Below, in pieces: positions 34,501 to 45,839 of a stretch of DNA of 64,000 bases; positions within the stretch are counted from its first letter, which is position 1; every line of letters begins with the position of its first letter. Position numbers and translations under genes: made by a program. The notes under the pieces are model-generated. The model saw only the letters and a list, made by a program, of their open reading frames with translations. It had not been told where the DNA came from and did not search any database. Source of the stretch: Liquidambar formosana (lineage: Eukaryota > Streptophyta > Magnoliopsida > Saxifragales > Altingiaceae). The stretch spans positions 20,626,717 to 20,690,716 of the forward strand of contig CM077828.1 of assembly GCA_039720395.1 (NCBI GenBank). The letters run 5' to 3'.

Positions 34501-35436
34501 GCGCTCAACTACCTACACTCCACACCTTCTATACCTTTTTATCATCAAGACATTAAATCTACAAATATACTTCTAGATGATAAATATCGAGCAAAAGTGT
34601 TGGATTTTGGGATATCAACATCCGTCTCTATGAACCCAACTACTCTCCTACAAGACACTGGTAGCTACTCGGAGTTGGATCTTGATATCCAATCAAGCCA
34701 ACTCACTGAAAATGAAGATGTCCAGTCAAGCCAACTCACTGAAAAGGAGGATATTCAGTCAAGCCAACCCGCTAAAAATGAGGATATCCCGTTAAGCCAA
34801 GGCACTAAAAAAAATATTGATGTGTATAGCTTTGGTTTTATTCTGGTTGAGCTTTTAACGGGACGAAAGTTGATTACTGTAACTGGATCACAAGAAGTGA
34901 AAAGCCTTGTAGCAAATTTTATTATGTCGTTAGAAAGGGGCCGTCTATTTAATATCCTTGATGCTCGGGTAATTAAGGAAGGCGGAAAAAAGGAGATCAT
35001 GGCAGTTGCTAACCTTGCAAAACGATGCTTGGACGTGAATGAGAAGAGGAGACCTACGATAAAAAAAGTAACAATGGAGTTAAAAGAGATCAGAGAGTCT
35101 CATATGTCTGTGACTGCTCAACAAAATCTCCGAGAAGGAGGTGAAGTCAGTGCTGAAAAAAAGGGGCCCTTGGATGGTACTACTACTTCCACAACGCCAT
35201 CTTTCGACATACCTGGAGTGGACGTGAATGAGAAGAAGAGACCGACAATAAAAGAAGTAACAATGGGGTTAAAAGAGATCAGAAAGTCTCATATGCCTGT
35301 GACTGCTCAACAAAATCTCCGAGAAGAAGGTGAAGGCAGTGCTGAAACAAAGGGGCCCTTGGATGGTACTACTACTTCCACAACGCCATCTTTGGACATA
35401 CCCGAAGACATCTCAACAGATGACACAACCCGATGA
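30620..35436 (+). CDS. WAKL-2: WAK-like receptor protein with a degenerate kinase domain
   Basis: Spliced from 30620-31421, 32360-32464 and 33893-35436 (816 residues), GT-AG introns, all joins in phase 1. Residues 1-25 form a signal peptide. Next comes a cysteine-rich GUB_WAK-type ectodomain ([11 protein letters not shown]) with many N-glycosylation sites, a WAK-associated region (FAPVVLGWVI) and an incomplete EGF-like end (CRCQDGYEGNP, then CASCPGKC in exon 2). Exon 3 has a weak membrane segment (SSLLVLGSYWLYKVL) and a kinase fold. The fold has lost expected residues: glycine loop begins NQGGQG, the VAIK lysine is Arg (IVAIRK), HRD is HQD, and the DPEYF part of the activation segment is replaced by repeats; DFG is kept. 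Two internal duplications (34684-34815, 35029-35406) stay in frame. It is probably catalytically dead but still open, so a scaffold or decoy role is possible. Intron joins are inferred from homology with WAKL-3. Confidence 0.85.
31552..32073. mobile_element. Long-TIR MITE in WAKL-2 intron 1
   Basis: The outer roughly 100 bases on each side are inverted copies: left GGTAAATTGCA..., then GTCCAAAGTTTGGATCAAG; right the complement, ending CAATTTACCC. The long inverted repeat suggests a Mutator-type MITE, but the flanking TA microsatellite prevents a firm target-duplication call. Confidence 0.7.
32845..33058. mobile_element. Stowaway MITE in WAKL-2 intron 2
   Basis: Right end reads CTCCCTCTATCCTACAAAAT in reverse complement; left end ctacttctttcatcctataa. 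TA target duplication at 32843-32844 and 33059-33060. 214 bp, AT-rich. Confidence 0.8.
33177..33410. mobile_element. Fold-back element in WAKL-2 intron 2
   Basis: Arms of about 100 bp facing each other: left ggattcagtgctaagctt, right aagctcagcactgaatcc, with matching 'gaggtgatctcaa' further in. The centre is 'aaaaaattacccctataagg'. No target duplication could be assigned. Confidence 0.75.
34684..34815 (+). repeat. 33-bp coding minisatellite (4 units) in the WAKL-2 activation segment
   Basis: Units at 34684, 34717, 34750 and 34783, encoding D-I/V-Q-S-S-Q-L-T-E-N/K-E type repeats. The seed is the [11 protein letters not shown] segment that follows DPEYF in WAKL-1 and WAKL-3. All units keep the frame. 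Confidence 0.95.
35029..35406 (+). repeat. 189-bp tandem duplication of the WAKL-2 C-terminus
   Basis: Copies 35029-35217 and 35218-35406, each encoding 63 residues from LDVNEK/VDVNEK to FDIPG/LDIPE. They repeat the last kinase helix (RPTIKKVTMELKEI) plus the Ser/Thr-rich tail. The copies are nearly identical, so the event is recent. Confidence 0.95.
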
Positions 35437-35770
35437 TTTAGAATTTGATTCTTGTTTCGTGTTTTATTTTGTATTGTATTTTATTTTGCATTTGCAGTGG
35501 CTGTGTGACTTCTTGCAGGGGGTTTGTGATTGTTCTAGTGTTCTCTCTGCAGTTGCTTATTTCTGGAGCTTGGTTGTCGGGTGTTGGTTTTCTTAAAAGT
35601 GTGTCAGGATCCATGTCTAGTCTTCATGTAGATGAGTTCTTTTCTTTTTCTTCTTTTTACTGGAGTTTTGCTTCTTTTATATCGTTTTCTTTATCTGTTG
35701 GAGATTGTCTTTTGTAGGAGAGTGTTGTTGTTTTGGGTGTATCTTTTTTCGTTCTATCAGCAAAAATAAT
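35437..35770 (+). other. T/G-rich insert downstream of WAKL-2
   Basis: Not shared with WAKL-1 or WAKL-3. Composition and the ending 'cgttctatcagcaaaaa' resemble the 3' untranslated end of plant LINEs (compare cgttctatcaaaaaa at 10689). It might be a LINE 3' scrap. It contains apparent frames but no recognised domain. Confidence 0.4.
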
Positions 35771-35884
35771 ATATTTTTGCTGATAAAAAAAAAATTGTAT
35801 TTATTGTAGTTGTGTAATAGTTTTATTTTTGCTGATAAAAAGAAAAAAAAAAATTGTATATATTGTAGTTGTGTAATAGTTTCT
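35771..35884 (+). repeat. Tandem pair of about 54-60 bp after WAKL-2
   Basis: 'atttttgctgataaaa ... ttgtagttgtgtaatagttt' occurs twice in a row. The part gtagttgtgtaatagttt is the normal downstream sequence seen after WAKL-1. Confidence 0.85.
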
Positions 35885-36568
35885 TGCTATCTTGTGACAC
35901 TATTTAAGAAACATTTATATGATTTTTTTGCCGTGCGACCAATAAAAAAGGAAATAAAACAAACATTTTTGTTGATCAATTAAGATTTATAACATAATAT
36001 AATATATAATATTCTAGAAACTTCTAAAAGAATGTTTGAAAAATGAAGCATTTTATTTTATTTTATTTACTTTTTTAAGAGTTAAACTAAACAGGGCCTA
36101 ACGAGATTTTAAACCTAAGGGCTTGTTGGGGGAATTTTGAAAGCTAAGTCAGCCGAGCCCACTCAGTGCTAACTAGGATTTGTAATGAAGTAAATAATTT
36201 TCAAGAACCTTCTAAAAAAATATTTATGAAAGGAAGCATTTCTTTTGCACAAGGTTGAACTACTGTCAGCATATTGTGAAGAAGTTTAGGAATGAAGACG
36301 GTTCCAATCTTTTTATTGAACACTAGATCAAGATGAGTCCAATTCCCACATATTCATATTCTTTTTTTCTTCAAATTAGCTATGATATTAGCATAATAGG
36401 AGTGATACGGAGAAAGAGATTATCCTCCACCGAAAGGAGTCATTTTTTTCAATTTGACCATTGGATTTACTTTCACTATCTTCCGAAGCTAATAACCAAC
36501 GAGTTCAATAAGCCCCAGCCCACTAGCTACATATTCCAGGGCCGGGGACATTTTCACCTTTTGTATAG
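35885..36568. other. Intergenic, shared with other WAKL downstream regions
   Basis: No gene. 'gaaacttctaaaagaatgttt' and 'aaccttctaaaaaaatattt' are two internal repeats of a motif also seen after WAKL-1 (7523). Confidence 0.5.
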
Positions 36569-36981
36569 GGAACGGCTATTGCAACTCTACTTTTTTTTAT
36601 TTTTTATTATCAAACCTTCATTTTATTTTGGTTTTTAAGATTTTATGCAAAATATAAAAAGTTTTTACAAAAAATCGACTACATTGTCCACCAAAAAACA
36701 TTATTTGGAACAACGTTGCAAAATAAAGTTTTTCCAAAATCTATCGTTTAAGTAAACATTTTGATAAAAAAATGAAATAAAAGTTATAAATGGTTAAAAA
36801 ATCTTTACTTAAATGATAGATTTTAAAAAAACTTTTTTCTACAAAGTTATTCAAAATAATGTTTTCTAATGGATAACGAGGCCGGTTTTCGTAAAGATCT
36901 TTTATATGTTGTATAAAACCTTAAAAACCTAAAGGATAGGAGAAAGTGTGATAAAAAAGTGGGGCTGCAATAGCCGTTGCC
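36569..36981. mobile_element. Mutator-type MITE, 413 bp, family M copy 1
   Basis: Ends GGAACGGCTATTGCA and, in reverse complement, GGCAACGGCTATTGCA. The two halves are long inverted copies of each other (for example aaagtttttccaaaatctat facing atagattttaaaaaaacttt). A 9-bp target duplication flanks it: tttgtatag at 36560-36568 and tttgtatgg at 36982-36990. Confidence 0.85.
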
Positions 36982-36990
36982 TTTGTATGG

Positions 36991-38065
36991 CTCATCTCGA
37001 TCAGTTGGCAGTGGCACAGCAATCTCTCATTCGCAGGACATATATTCTATCAACCAGTACGAGTAAGAGCTCTTTTGTTTTTTTTTTTTTTTTTAGTCTG
37101 AAGGAGAAAAAGCTCTATCTATGAGAAAAATACTCCTAAAAGCATAAATTAAAAGTCTGGCTTGCTAGCATATACAGCTCAATGTGATCAACCCACAGCG
37201 ACAAGTTCAACACATGGGCTAGTATCTATGTGTTCGACACATGGGATATTGCAAAACATAATGACAAACTATCACCTTCAGTTTTTTCATAAATTAGTTT
37301 ATTAAATTAAAAAAGAAAAAATCCAACATCGCCCAATCATCATATTCCCTAATGCATATCTAATCATTTTCCTAATTGCAATTCAATGCCACTTTAGAGC
37401 GAGTTTGCGTTAACCAATGCTCTTTAACCTAGATCGTTTTCCTAAGTTCAACGTCTAAAGTGAGATGACATTTTAGTATTGAATCTGTTTTTGACTTCCC
37501 ATTTAAATTATAATTTCAAGATTCAAATTTATGAGTTGTTATGTTATCGCCTTATTTGGAATGTCGAATTTGAGATTTCTGATTTCTTCTCTTAATCCAT
37601 TCACTTCAGGTACCTCTGGTATCTAAGTATCCAAGTATGTTCTCTTGGCAATTCATTAGGAGTTTCCCTTCCAACATGAACGTGTATCGAAACTAATCAA
37701 TTAGTTAATTGTTTCCATCTTGACTAATTAACTAGATCGTGCCTGCAACCCTTGGCAGTGTATCCCGCAGGTTTCCGCTATTTCCCAAGAAGCTAAGAAA
37801 AAAATAAGAAAGCATTTTTTTTTTTTTTTTTTGGAATCAACAAATTGTAAAAAAACTTTTTTGATAGCAACATTCCAGTCTGTTTCGAAACATTATAATA
37901 CCACTCGAAACTCATCGAAACGACGATATTTTGGTGAACAGCCAAAGAATTTCAAGATTTCTAAAGTATTTTGTTTTGATCAGTCAAGAAATAGAAATGT
38001 TCTCACCATATCAATAGAATTGAAATTTTGCCAATGGGGATGTAACACAAATGATGTTTCCTCCT
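36991..38065. other. Intergenic block C, copy 1 (left part)
   Basis: No gene. From about 37310 it is part of a block repeated at 39000-40560, in part at 41330-41500 and at 55900-56370. Landmarks: 'ttccgctatttcc' and 'cagtcaagaaatagaaatgt'. Confidence 0.6.
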
Positions 38066-38178
38066 CAAGTCACTGGAGCTCGCTTAGTGGTGAGGGAGGT
38101 TGGAGAAAAGGGAAAGAATGAGATAGGTTAAGGGTATCCCCTCCCAATGTACCCAAAAAAAAAAAAATAATAATAAAA
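38066..38178 (+). mobile_element. SINE-like element, copy 2
   Basis: 113 bp including an A-rich tail (aaa...aataataataaaa). TCGCTTAGTGGTGAGG resembles a pol III A box. Target duplication atgtttcctcct (38054-38065) and atgtctcctcct (38179-38190). Two paralogous unfilled sites, aatgatgtctcgtcctctc near 40207 and aatgatgtctcctcctctt near 56300, confirm the boundaries. Confidence 0.75.
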
Positions 38179-38190
38179 ATGTCTCCTCCT

Positions 38191-38927
38191 TATAATGGAA
38201 GGCGTTTGAAGGAGGTTATGATTTCAACTCCTATTATGTGGTTTGTATTGTAAGGGAGGAATGGGTTATGAGAAAGAGGATGAGCTGCCTCCTTCATGCT
38301 GTCCAAGTGCGCACTTTGGGGGAAAAAAAAAATAGAAAAATAAATTTTGCTCGCCAGTCATTTTCAATAAAAACAGAAGTACATGCAAAAGGCCCAACAT
38401 TTCAACCTCTGTTTTGAGCGGTTTCAAGATCGCAAGAATGAACCAAACTACCCACCTTGGTTTATCCTCCTGTCAAACCCAACATTATCGATCCCTAGAA
38501 TAACAGGAGGATGCTACCCAACAAATTAAACATGACAGAATTGATGTTTGGCGAAGCTAATCACTGCGAGTACTAGAATTGCTCATAAAAGTAAACGTGA
38601 TTTTGTTTAATCACGCTTCGAAAATTCGGGTGTAACAGTTTTCATTAGAGGTCCATTCACTATTTTTATTTTGTGTTGAAGAATTTTACACTATCCTTTT
38701 TTTTATTTTTTTATTATTTAAAAATATGCACACTTTCGTATGATTATATATTTATGAAACATTAATTATGTAAATAAATTAGGATTATATAATATATATA
38801 TTTTTTTTGGATAAATATCCCTCATATATATCCAAAATTCCCATAAAATAATTTTTTTATGGGAAAAACCCAAATAGGGTTAAACTATATCCAAAAAACC
38901 CAATAACTTAACTTTCCATCCAACTCC

Positions 38928-38963
<36 letters not shown>

Positions 38964-40674
38964 AAAAAAAGAAAAAACAAGAAAACGAATAAATAAACAA
39001 TTATGAAAAGGGTATGTTGATCCAAAAGTTGTATAGAAATTTACCCCCTTTTTAGAGCATTTTATTTTTCCTTTTCTTTTCTCTCATTCTTTCAAGAACC
39101 AATCGTGATTCAACCCTATTTTCCCAAGTTCATTTGGGAAGTAATAGTTTCCATTATGATTATTATTATTATTATTATCCTTTAAAATCCAACATCACCC
39201 AATCATCATAATCCCTAACGTGGATCTAATAATATTCCCAATCGTGATTCAAACCTATTTTCCCAAGTTCAATTGGGATGTAATATTAATGTGGATCTAA
39301 TGTGTTAACCAATGTTATTTAATTCAAATCATTAATTTCCCAAGTTCAGCATCTCAAATGAAATAACTGACATCTTAATATTGAATCTATTTTTCACTTA
39401 CTATTTAAGTTCAAATTTAATTTGTGAGCCTTTTATGTTGCCATTTCATTTGCAATGTTAAATTTGGAAAAATAATTTAAGACAAGTAGCATTTTCCTTG
39501 CATTGGTTGTCGTACGAAGTTATGAACAAACTTGTCCCATCCTCGGATTTCAAACTACCAATATTGGAGCTTGTGAACAGATTGTAAATACTTGGATTGT
39601 ATGTAATCTTTGATTTTGAAAAGGAAGTTAAATGACGGAAGTAATTAACTAAACTACGAAAATAAGTATTTGGTTAATTTTATTTACATCCTGCTCTTAG
39701 TAGTCTAGAAATATAAAACTATGATTTTTGATAATCCTCTCCTTTCTTAGACAAGGTTTTGATAATCATCCAGTCCAAATTCCATGGTTTTAATTTGTAT
39801 CCCCAAATGGGAACTCAGCTTATGCTCATATCTTAGCCCTACCCCTGATATATTCTCTTGCCAATTAAAAAAACCTCTTTTTAAAAATATTCAAGAAAAT
39901 CTCTTTTAAAGCTCTTTTTAAAAAGAAATTTCAAGAAGATCTTTAAAACAACTCTTTTTTTTTTTTAGCAATTGACATTCTACTCTATTTCGAAACATTA
40001 CAATTCCTAGCACCCAAAAAATAAAGAAGAAAAGAAACATTATAATTCCAGTCGAAACTCATCGCAACGGCAATATTTCGGTGAAAAACCATAGAAATTC
40101 AAGATTTCTGTAGGATTTGTTTCGATCAGTCAAGAAATAGAAATGTTCCGACCATATCGATCAATAGAAAAGGCAGGAAGTTTTGCCTATGGGGCTGTAG
40201 CACAAATGATGTCTCGTCCTCTCAAGGCAGAGGGTTTGGAGGAGGTTGAAACCACTCTTATGTGATGCGTGTGTAGGGAGGGAATGGGTTATGAGAAAGG
40301 GGATGAAAAAAAAAAAAAAAAAAAAAACGAGTAAATTTTGCTGGCTATTCATATTCAATAAAAACAGAAGAACAAGCAAAAGGGCCACCATTTTAACCCC
40401 TGTCCTGAGCCGTTTCAAAATCGCATAAATGAACAAAACTACACATTGATTTATCCTCCCATCAAACCGAACATTATCCTTCGCCTAGAATTACAGGAGG
40501 ATCCCACCGAACTAATTAAATGTGACAGAATTGATGACAGGCTACCAATATCGGTGCTTGTGAACAGATTGTAAGTATTTGGTTTGAATGTAATCTTTGA
40601 TTTTTTTTTTTTTTTAATTGCCAAACGAGGGGTACCTTAAGCCATTAGGTCCAAATTAATCCCCGTGATGCATA
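38191..40674. other. Intergenic block C, copy 1 (right part) and copy 2
   Basis: No gene. Copy 2 runs about 39000-40560. Long A-runs at 38933-38960 and 40306-40327, and (TTA)n near 39160. The segments 'ggagcttgtgaacagattgt' (39567) and 'ggtgcttgtgaacagattgt' (40554) show a further local repeat. Confidence 0.55.
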
Positions 40675-41068
40675 AGCGTCCAGATATTGCAATCCCTTAC
40701 TTTGTTTCTACACCTCACTAATTTTAATTTTTTTTAAGGTTTTAGAAAAATATAAAAGGTTTTTAAGAAAAATGGTCGCGCACTCCACTAGAAAACATCA
40801 TTTGAAAAACTTTGCAAAATAAAGTTTTTCCAAAATCTATCATTTAAGTAAACTTTTTGGCCATTTATAATCCCTATTTCATTTTTGGCCAAAAAGTCCA
40901 CCTAAACTATAGATTTTGGAAAAACTTTTTTCTGCAAAGTTGTTCAAAATGATGTTTTCTAATGGATAGTGCAGCCACTTTTCATAAAAACTTTTTATAT
41001 TTTTCTAAACCTTTAAAATATTAAAATTAATGGGGTGAGCACTTGAAGGGGTTGCAATATTCGGATCT
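40675..41068. mobile_element. Mutator-type MITE, 394 bp, family M copy 2
   Basis: Related to 36569-36981 by the inner arm sequence (aataaagtttttccaaaatc). Perfect 9-bp target duplication TGATGCATA at 40666-40674 and 41069-41077. Ends agcgtccagatattgcaat and, in reverse complement, agatccgaatattgcaac. Confidence 0.85.
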
Positions 41069-41671
41069 TGATGCATAAACTACCTACAAGCCCAAGCATC
41101 CCATAGGAAGATAATGGAGGGAAGTAAATAAACTTCGCAAAAATGTATTTGGTCTATTTTATTTGCATCAATCCTATTCTTATTAGGCCCTTGAAGGGGT
41201 TTCAAACTGATGAAGAAGCATTGATACCTATTTGTTAATATTAGGTGGTTAGGGATAAGGGTAGGTCCTATCGATTATACAAAAGAAAAGAAAAAAAATT
41301 GTGAAATACGCTTATTCTCTTACCTTAGCCTAATCAATTCAGGTACCTCTGGTATATTCTCCCTTGGCAATTACTTTGGAGTTTCCCCTCCAAAATGAAC
41401 ATGTATCTAAACTAATTAAATGTTTCCATCTTGACGTATTAGATAGATTGTGCCAGCCCTTGGTGGTGCATCCCGCAGGTTTCCGCTATTTCCTAGGTAG
41501 GACAAAACACAATTCATTCTGATTAGACTATGTAAATGATTTACTCAAATCGAGCCCTCAACTAAAATCTCCTAGCCTTCCCATAACAGGGGTTAAATTA
41601 TTGCTAGAGAAAGCATTGCTTAGCTATTTCTCTGTTGTCATCCAAATTCCAAATAACTCAGAAGGAAATCA
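41069..41671. other. WAKL-3 upstream region
   Basis: Contains a partial copy of block C (41340-41500). The 170 bases before the start codon have no clear TATA box; the leader is rich in A and C as usual. Confidence 0.5.
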
Positions 41672-44600
41672 ATGACTATGGAGTTGGTGCCTCAGCTCGT
41701 CACCTTACTATGGCTAATAAAAGCATCAGCAGCTGCTCCTTCTCTGGCGATGCCTGGTTGTCAAGCTTTTTGCGGCAGTGTTAGTATTCCTTACCCCTTT
41801 GGGATCGGGGAGACGTGCTACCCTTATGAATGCCCCAGTGGTATCGTGGAGAAGTGCTACCATGATGAATGGTTTGAAATAACTTGCAACCGCTCTTTCG
41901 AACCCCCAAGACCACTCTTACGTAAAGCCAATCTGGAGGTGTTAAACATATCATTGGAACTCCAACAAGTGACAGTCAATAACTCCATAGATTCCAGCTG
42001 TGAACATGGTAGTTCGTGGATGAGCACCGATTACAGAGGAACCCCTTTTCGCTTCTCCAATCAGAACAGATTCACAGTGATGGGTTGTGATTATAATGCC
42101 CTCCTCACCCAGAGTGGCAAAATCTTGGCAGGCTGCACGTCGATTTGCATAAATTATACTGGTACTACTACTAATGCTACAAGAGGTTGCTATGGTATCA
42201 ACTGTTGCCAATCCTCAATTCCGTTTGGTCTTGATACCTACAGGGTTGAAACCACAAGTAATACAACTGCGGGTTGTACGTCTGCCTTCTTGGCAGACAG
42301 AGACTGGCTTCCACCAGGCAACTTTTCAACCCCACCTGTTATGGAATATGCCCCAGTGGTGATGGAATGGATGGTACCCAATACATTGGTAGGCAACTCC
42401 ACAGACCATCACTGTTATCAGGACACCGCTTTGGGGCTAACTTACTGCCAGTGTGATATCAAATATGAAGGGAACCCTTATCTTCCTTATGGATGTGAAG
42501 GTAAAATTCTCTTCTCTCACTCTTTCTCTGTGCATGCTTACGCGAGATGCAACCCTATGATAAGGGTAGGATCACTCAAATTGAAATCAAATTTCATGAA
42601 CTTAACCAAAAATAAAATTAATAATTAAATAAATAAATTTCCATTTTTGCATGTCAGTTGTTGAAGCGTGTGCTAGCTACTTGGGAAGATGTACTCAAGG
42701 AAGCCAACAGGGTGAATTTTATTGCTACAACCCCATAATGCAGCCACTGTTCTTTCTAGGTAACACCCTCTCTGCATCATGTGTTTAATTGTGTGCAATT
42801 TATCAACGAAAAGGAAATAGTCTTACGAGCGCCAACCAAAAAGCGTGTCGTATATCTAGGGGATCTTGACAGGGGGCATAGGCCCCTGATAATAATTGAT
42901 CCTATATATGGTTTTGAGCCTACTCACTAAGACCAATTATGGTGAGTAGACATGTATTCTGACATGTGGATCTCCTGTCAATTTCTTTTTGAGCACATGT
43001 CTCTCAGTGCAAAAGTAATATTAGACTGTCATATAATCATTTTCTTTTATGAAAACCTAATTGGTTGCGTCTTCCAATCTACTATGCCCTAGTCAACGTG
43101 ATTTTTTCAGCGGCAGTACCAATGGTGACAAGCTTTATGTGCCATAAAGAAACAAGAAAGGATGTGACGTCAAAATTTTTTGTTTCGAAGGCTAGGATGT
43201 ACTTAGGCTGCGTTTCTTACATTGAAATAAGAATAGGAATGGAATCACCATTCCTTTCTCCCCATATTTTGGAGTGTTTGGTTGGTTATAAGACAAAGGA
43301 ATGAGTATTACCTAGTGGGCCTATTTCCTCTAATGAAGGAATAACGATTCCACTGTCCAACCAAGAGGAATGGCCATTCATTTTTATTTTTATTTTTTGA
43401 AGATGATGGTGAAAGAACATTGAAAAAAACAATCTGTTCTTAAAGTTGGAGATAAATAGGTATAAGATGCTGAAGAAGATGATGAAAAAAAAATGAATAA
43501 AAAATTCTAGATTAAAATTGTGGTATTGTGGAATGAAAATTAAATTCATTTCCTAGGCAATTATTAGTACCCCAAACACAGGAATAGAAAGACAATTCCT
43601 TTCCTGGGCATTCATTACTGTCGTAACCAAACACGGTAAATGAGAAGGACCATTTCATTTATCTTCATTCTCATTCCAATTTAATTCCCTTTCCCCATTC
43701 AGTGTAAAAATTTGATAGTTTCATCCTTTGATAAATTTCATTTGATTTACGATATGAAAGTAATGTAGTAAGAAGAAAGATATAGCATTCATTTTCACAC
43801 TTTATGTCATGATCTAAACTTTTTTTCTTTCATTTTTTCACTCATTTTAGACAATGACACGACCCTTTTTTTTTTTTTTTTTGAATTGTGTAGGTACAAT
43901 CATAGGCTTCGGCCTATTGTTTTTATTCCAATGCGGTATTTGGTTGTATGAATATATAAAGAAAATGCAGGATATCAAACTCAAGAAAAGGTTTTTCAAA
44001 CGAAATGGTGGTCTGTTGCTACAACAACAAATGTTGTCAAGCGAAGGTGTTGTTGAGAAAACCAAAATTTTCACATCCAAGGAGTTGGGAATAGCAACCA
44101 ACAATTTTAATGAGAATCAAATTCTCGGTCAAGGAGGCCACGGAACAGTTTATAAAGGGATGCTATCTGATGGAAAAATTGTTGCAATTAAAAAGTCAAA
44201 GCTAGTTGATGAAAGCCAGTTACAACAATTCATTAATGAGGTTGTCATTCTTTCACAAATCAACCACAGGAATGTAGTTAAGCTATTAGGGTGTTGTCTG
44301 GAGACAGAAGTACCCCTATTAGTTTATGAGTTCATCTCTAACGGAACACTTTCTCAACTTCTCCATGACCAAAATAAGGAGTATCCATTTTCATGGAAAA
44401 TGCGCTTACAGATTGCTACAGAAGTTGCTGGAGCGCTTGCCTACTTACACTCGGCATCTTCCATACCCATTTATCATAGAGATGTTAAGTCTACAAATAT
44501 ACTTTTAGATGATAAATTTAAAGCCAAAGTGGCAGATTTTGGAATATCAAGATCTATTTCTATTGACCAAACTCACCTGACTACCCTAGTGAAAGGCACC

Positions 44601-44969
44601 TTTGGCTACTTTGATCCTGAGTATTTCCGATCAAGCCAATTCACTGAAAAGAGTGATGTCTACAGTTTTGGTGTTGTTCTTGTTGAGCTTCTAACGGGAC
44701 AAAAGCCAATTACTTTAACAGAATCACTAGAAGCAAAAAGCCTAGCAGAATGTTTTGTTGAGGTGTTAGAGGAGACCTGTCTATACGATATTCTTGATTC
44801 TTGGGTTATTAAGGAAGGTGGAAAAGAGGAGATCCTAGCAGTTGCTGACCTCGCAAAACGATGCTTAAATTGGAATGGAAAGATAAGGCCTATAATGAAA
44901 GAGTTAACAATGGAGTTAGAAGGGATCAAAATGTCTCATATATCGTTAACTACTCGAGCAAATTTCTGA
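41672..44969 (+). CDS. WAKL-3: intact WAK-like receptor Ser/Thr kinase
   Basis: Spliced from 41672-42500, 42658-42759 and 43894-44969, giving 668 residues; GT-AG introns, all phase 1. Residues 1-22 are a signal peptide. The ectodomain has the GUB_WAK signature ([11 protein letters not shown]) and a conserved cysteine pattern, then a WAK-associated region ([10 protein letters not shown]) and a partial EGF-like end ([19 protein letters not shown]). Exon 3 starts with a membrane helix (about 312-330), a basic juxtamembrane stretch and a kinase domain at about 383-650. Visible: [43 protein letters not shown] and [10 protein letters not shown]. All catalytic residues are present, so it should be an active RD-type kinase at the plasma membrane, likely sensing cell-wall pectin or fragments. 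The ligand is inferred from the family. It is shorter at the C-terminus than WAKL-2. Confidence 0.92.
43210..43634. mobile_element. Possible MITE in WAKL-3 intron 2
   Basis: 'ggctgcgtttcttac' at the left and, in reverse complement, 'ccgtgtttggttac' at the right, enclosing repeated 'aatggaatcaccattcctttc'-like sequence. Such termini are common in hAT or Harbinger MITEs. No clean target duplication. Confidence 0.35.
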
Positions 44970-45314
44970 ATGCATTATATTGTTGAAATGAAGAAGCCTT
45001 TGGATGGTACCTAAGCTTCATCAATGTATGTTCGGACAACACCGATGCATTTTCGTTACATGTCCTTTCACTGTTGTGAGACATAGTATCTAATGACCAT
45101 TAAGACTATGATTTTTGTTTCATATTTCATTTATCTGTTCCAACTGTTATTTGTATTTGTGTTCCAATGTTCCAACTCATTCAATTGAAAATAATAATAC
45201 TTCATAAAATCCACCAAATTTCTCCACCACTTTTCGCGTAAGGCTGAATAGATGTCAACATATTCCAAAGAAGCCCACTTGGATCATCCTTCTTTGCAAC
45301 TCTCTTAGACTAAA
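44970..45314. other. WAKL-3 3' region
   Basis: 3' untranslated and downstream DNA up to the target duplication of the MULE. It shares 'tggatggtac' and the downstream motif set with WAKL-2. Confidence 0.5.
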
Positions 45315-45323
45315 TAAAAAATA

Positions 45324-45425
45324 GGGAAAATTAGCAATAACCCCTATTAAGGATATGACTTTAGCAAAAAACCCTACTTAAGATTTAGTAATTTAATAAC
45401 CCCTTTTTTTTAGTTGTTATTAGTG
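45324..45425 (+). repeat. MULE left terminal inverted repeat
   Basis: Repeated short patterns 'agcaataacccc' and 'agcaaaaaaccct' mirror 'ggcgaaaacccc' and 'agcaaaaacccc' at the right end in reverse complement. Confidence 0.75.
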
Positions 45426-45839
45426 GTGAGGTAAAACCGTGTTTTTTTATACCAGAAATAACCTTTATATGACATTTTTCCATTGTTTGTACAGCAGATA
45501 TGGAAAACACAGTTTTCCATATGAAGAGTAAATTTTGTAACCGTTTTTTGTGGGATTTGATTTCGTGTGGGAGATTTTTCGGTTACACGATGTTTCTCTC
45601 TCTTCAAACAAGCGCAGAAGTTGGAATTTCAAATTTGAATTCCATATGTTTCGCACACTTCAAGCGGCTCCAAGAGATCTGGTTTGGGTGTGAAAGTGTT
45701 CGTATTTTTTTGTATATCAACTTGTTTTACAGATTTTCGGTGATTTTATGGTTTTTAGATGGGAAATCAGTGGTGAAAGTGGTCATTTTGTTGATGTTGG
45801 AAAGTAGAAAGCATTGTTTTCAGTGGTGGTGGGTGAATA

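Noticed and set aside
33901..35436. Stand-alone cytoplasmic kinase gene starting at ATG 33901
   Set aside because: The AG at 33891-33892 and the phase-1 join match the exon 3 starts of the other WAKL genes, and intact ectodomain exons lie upstream.
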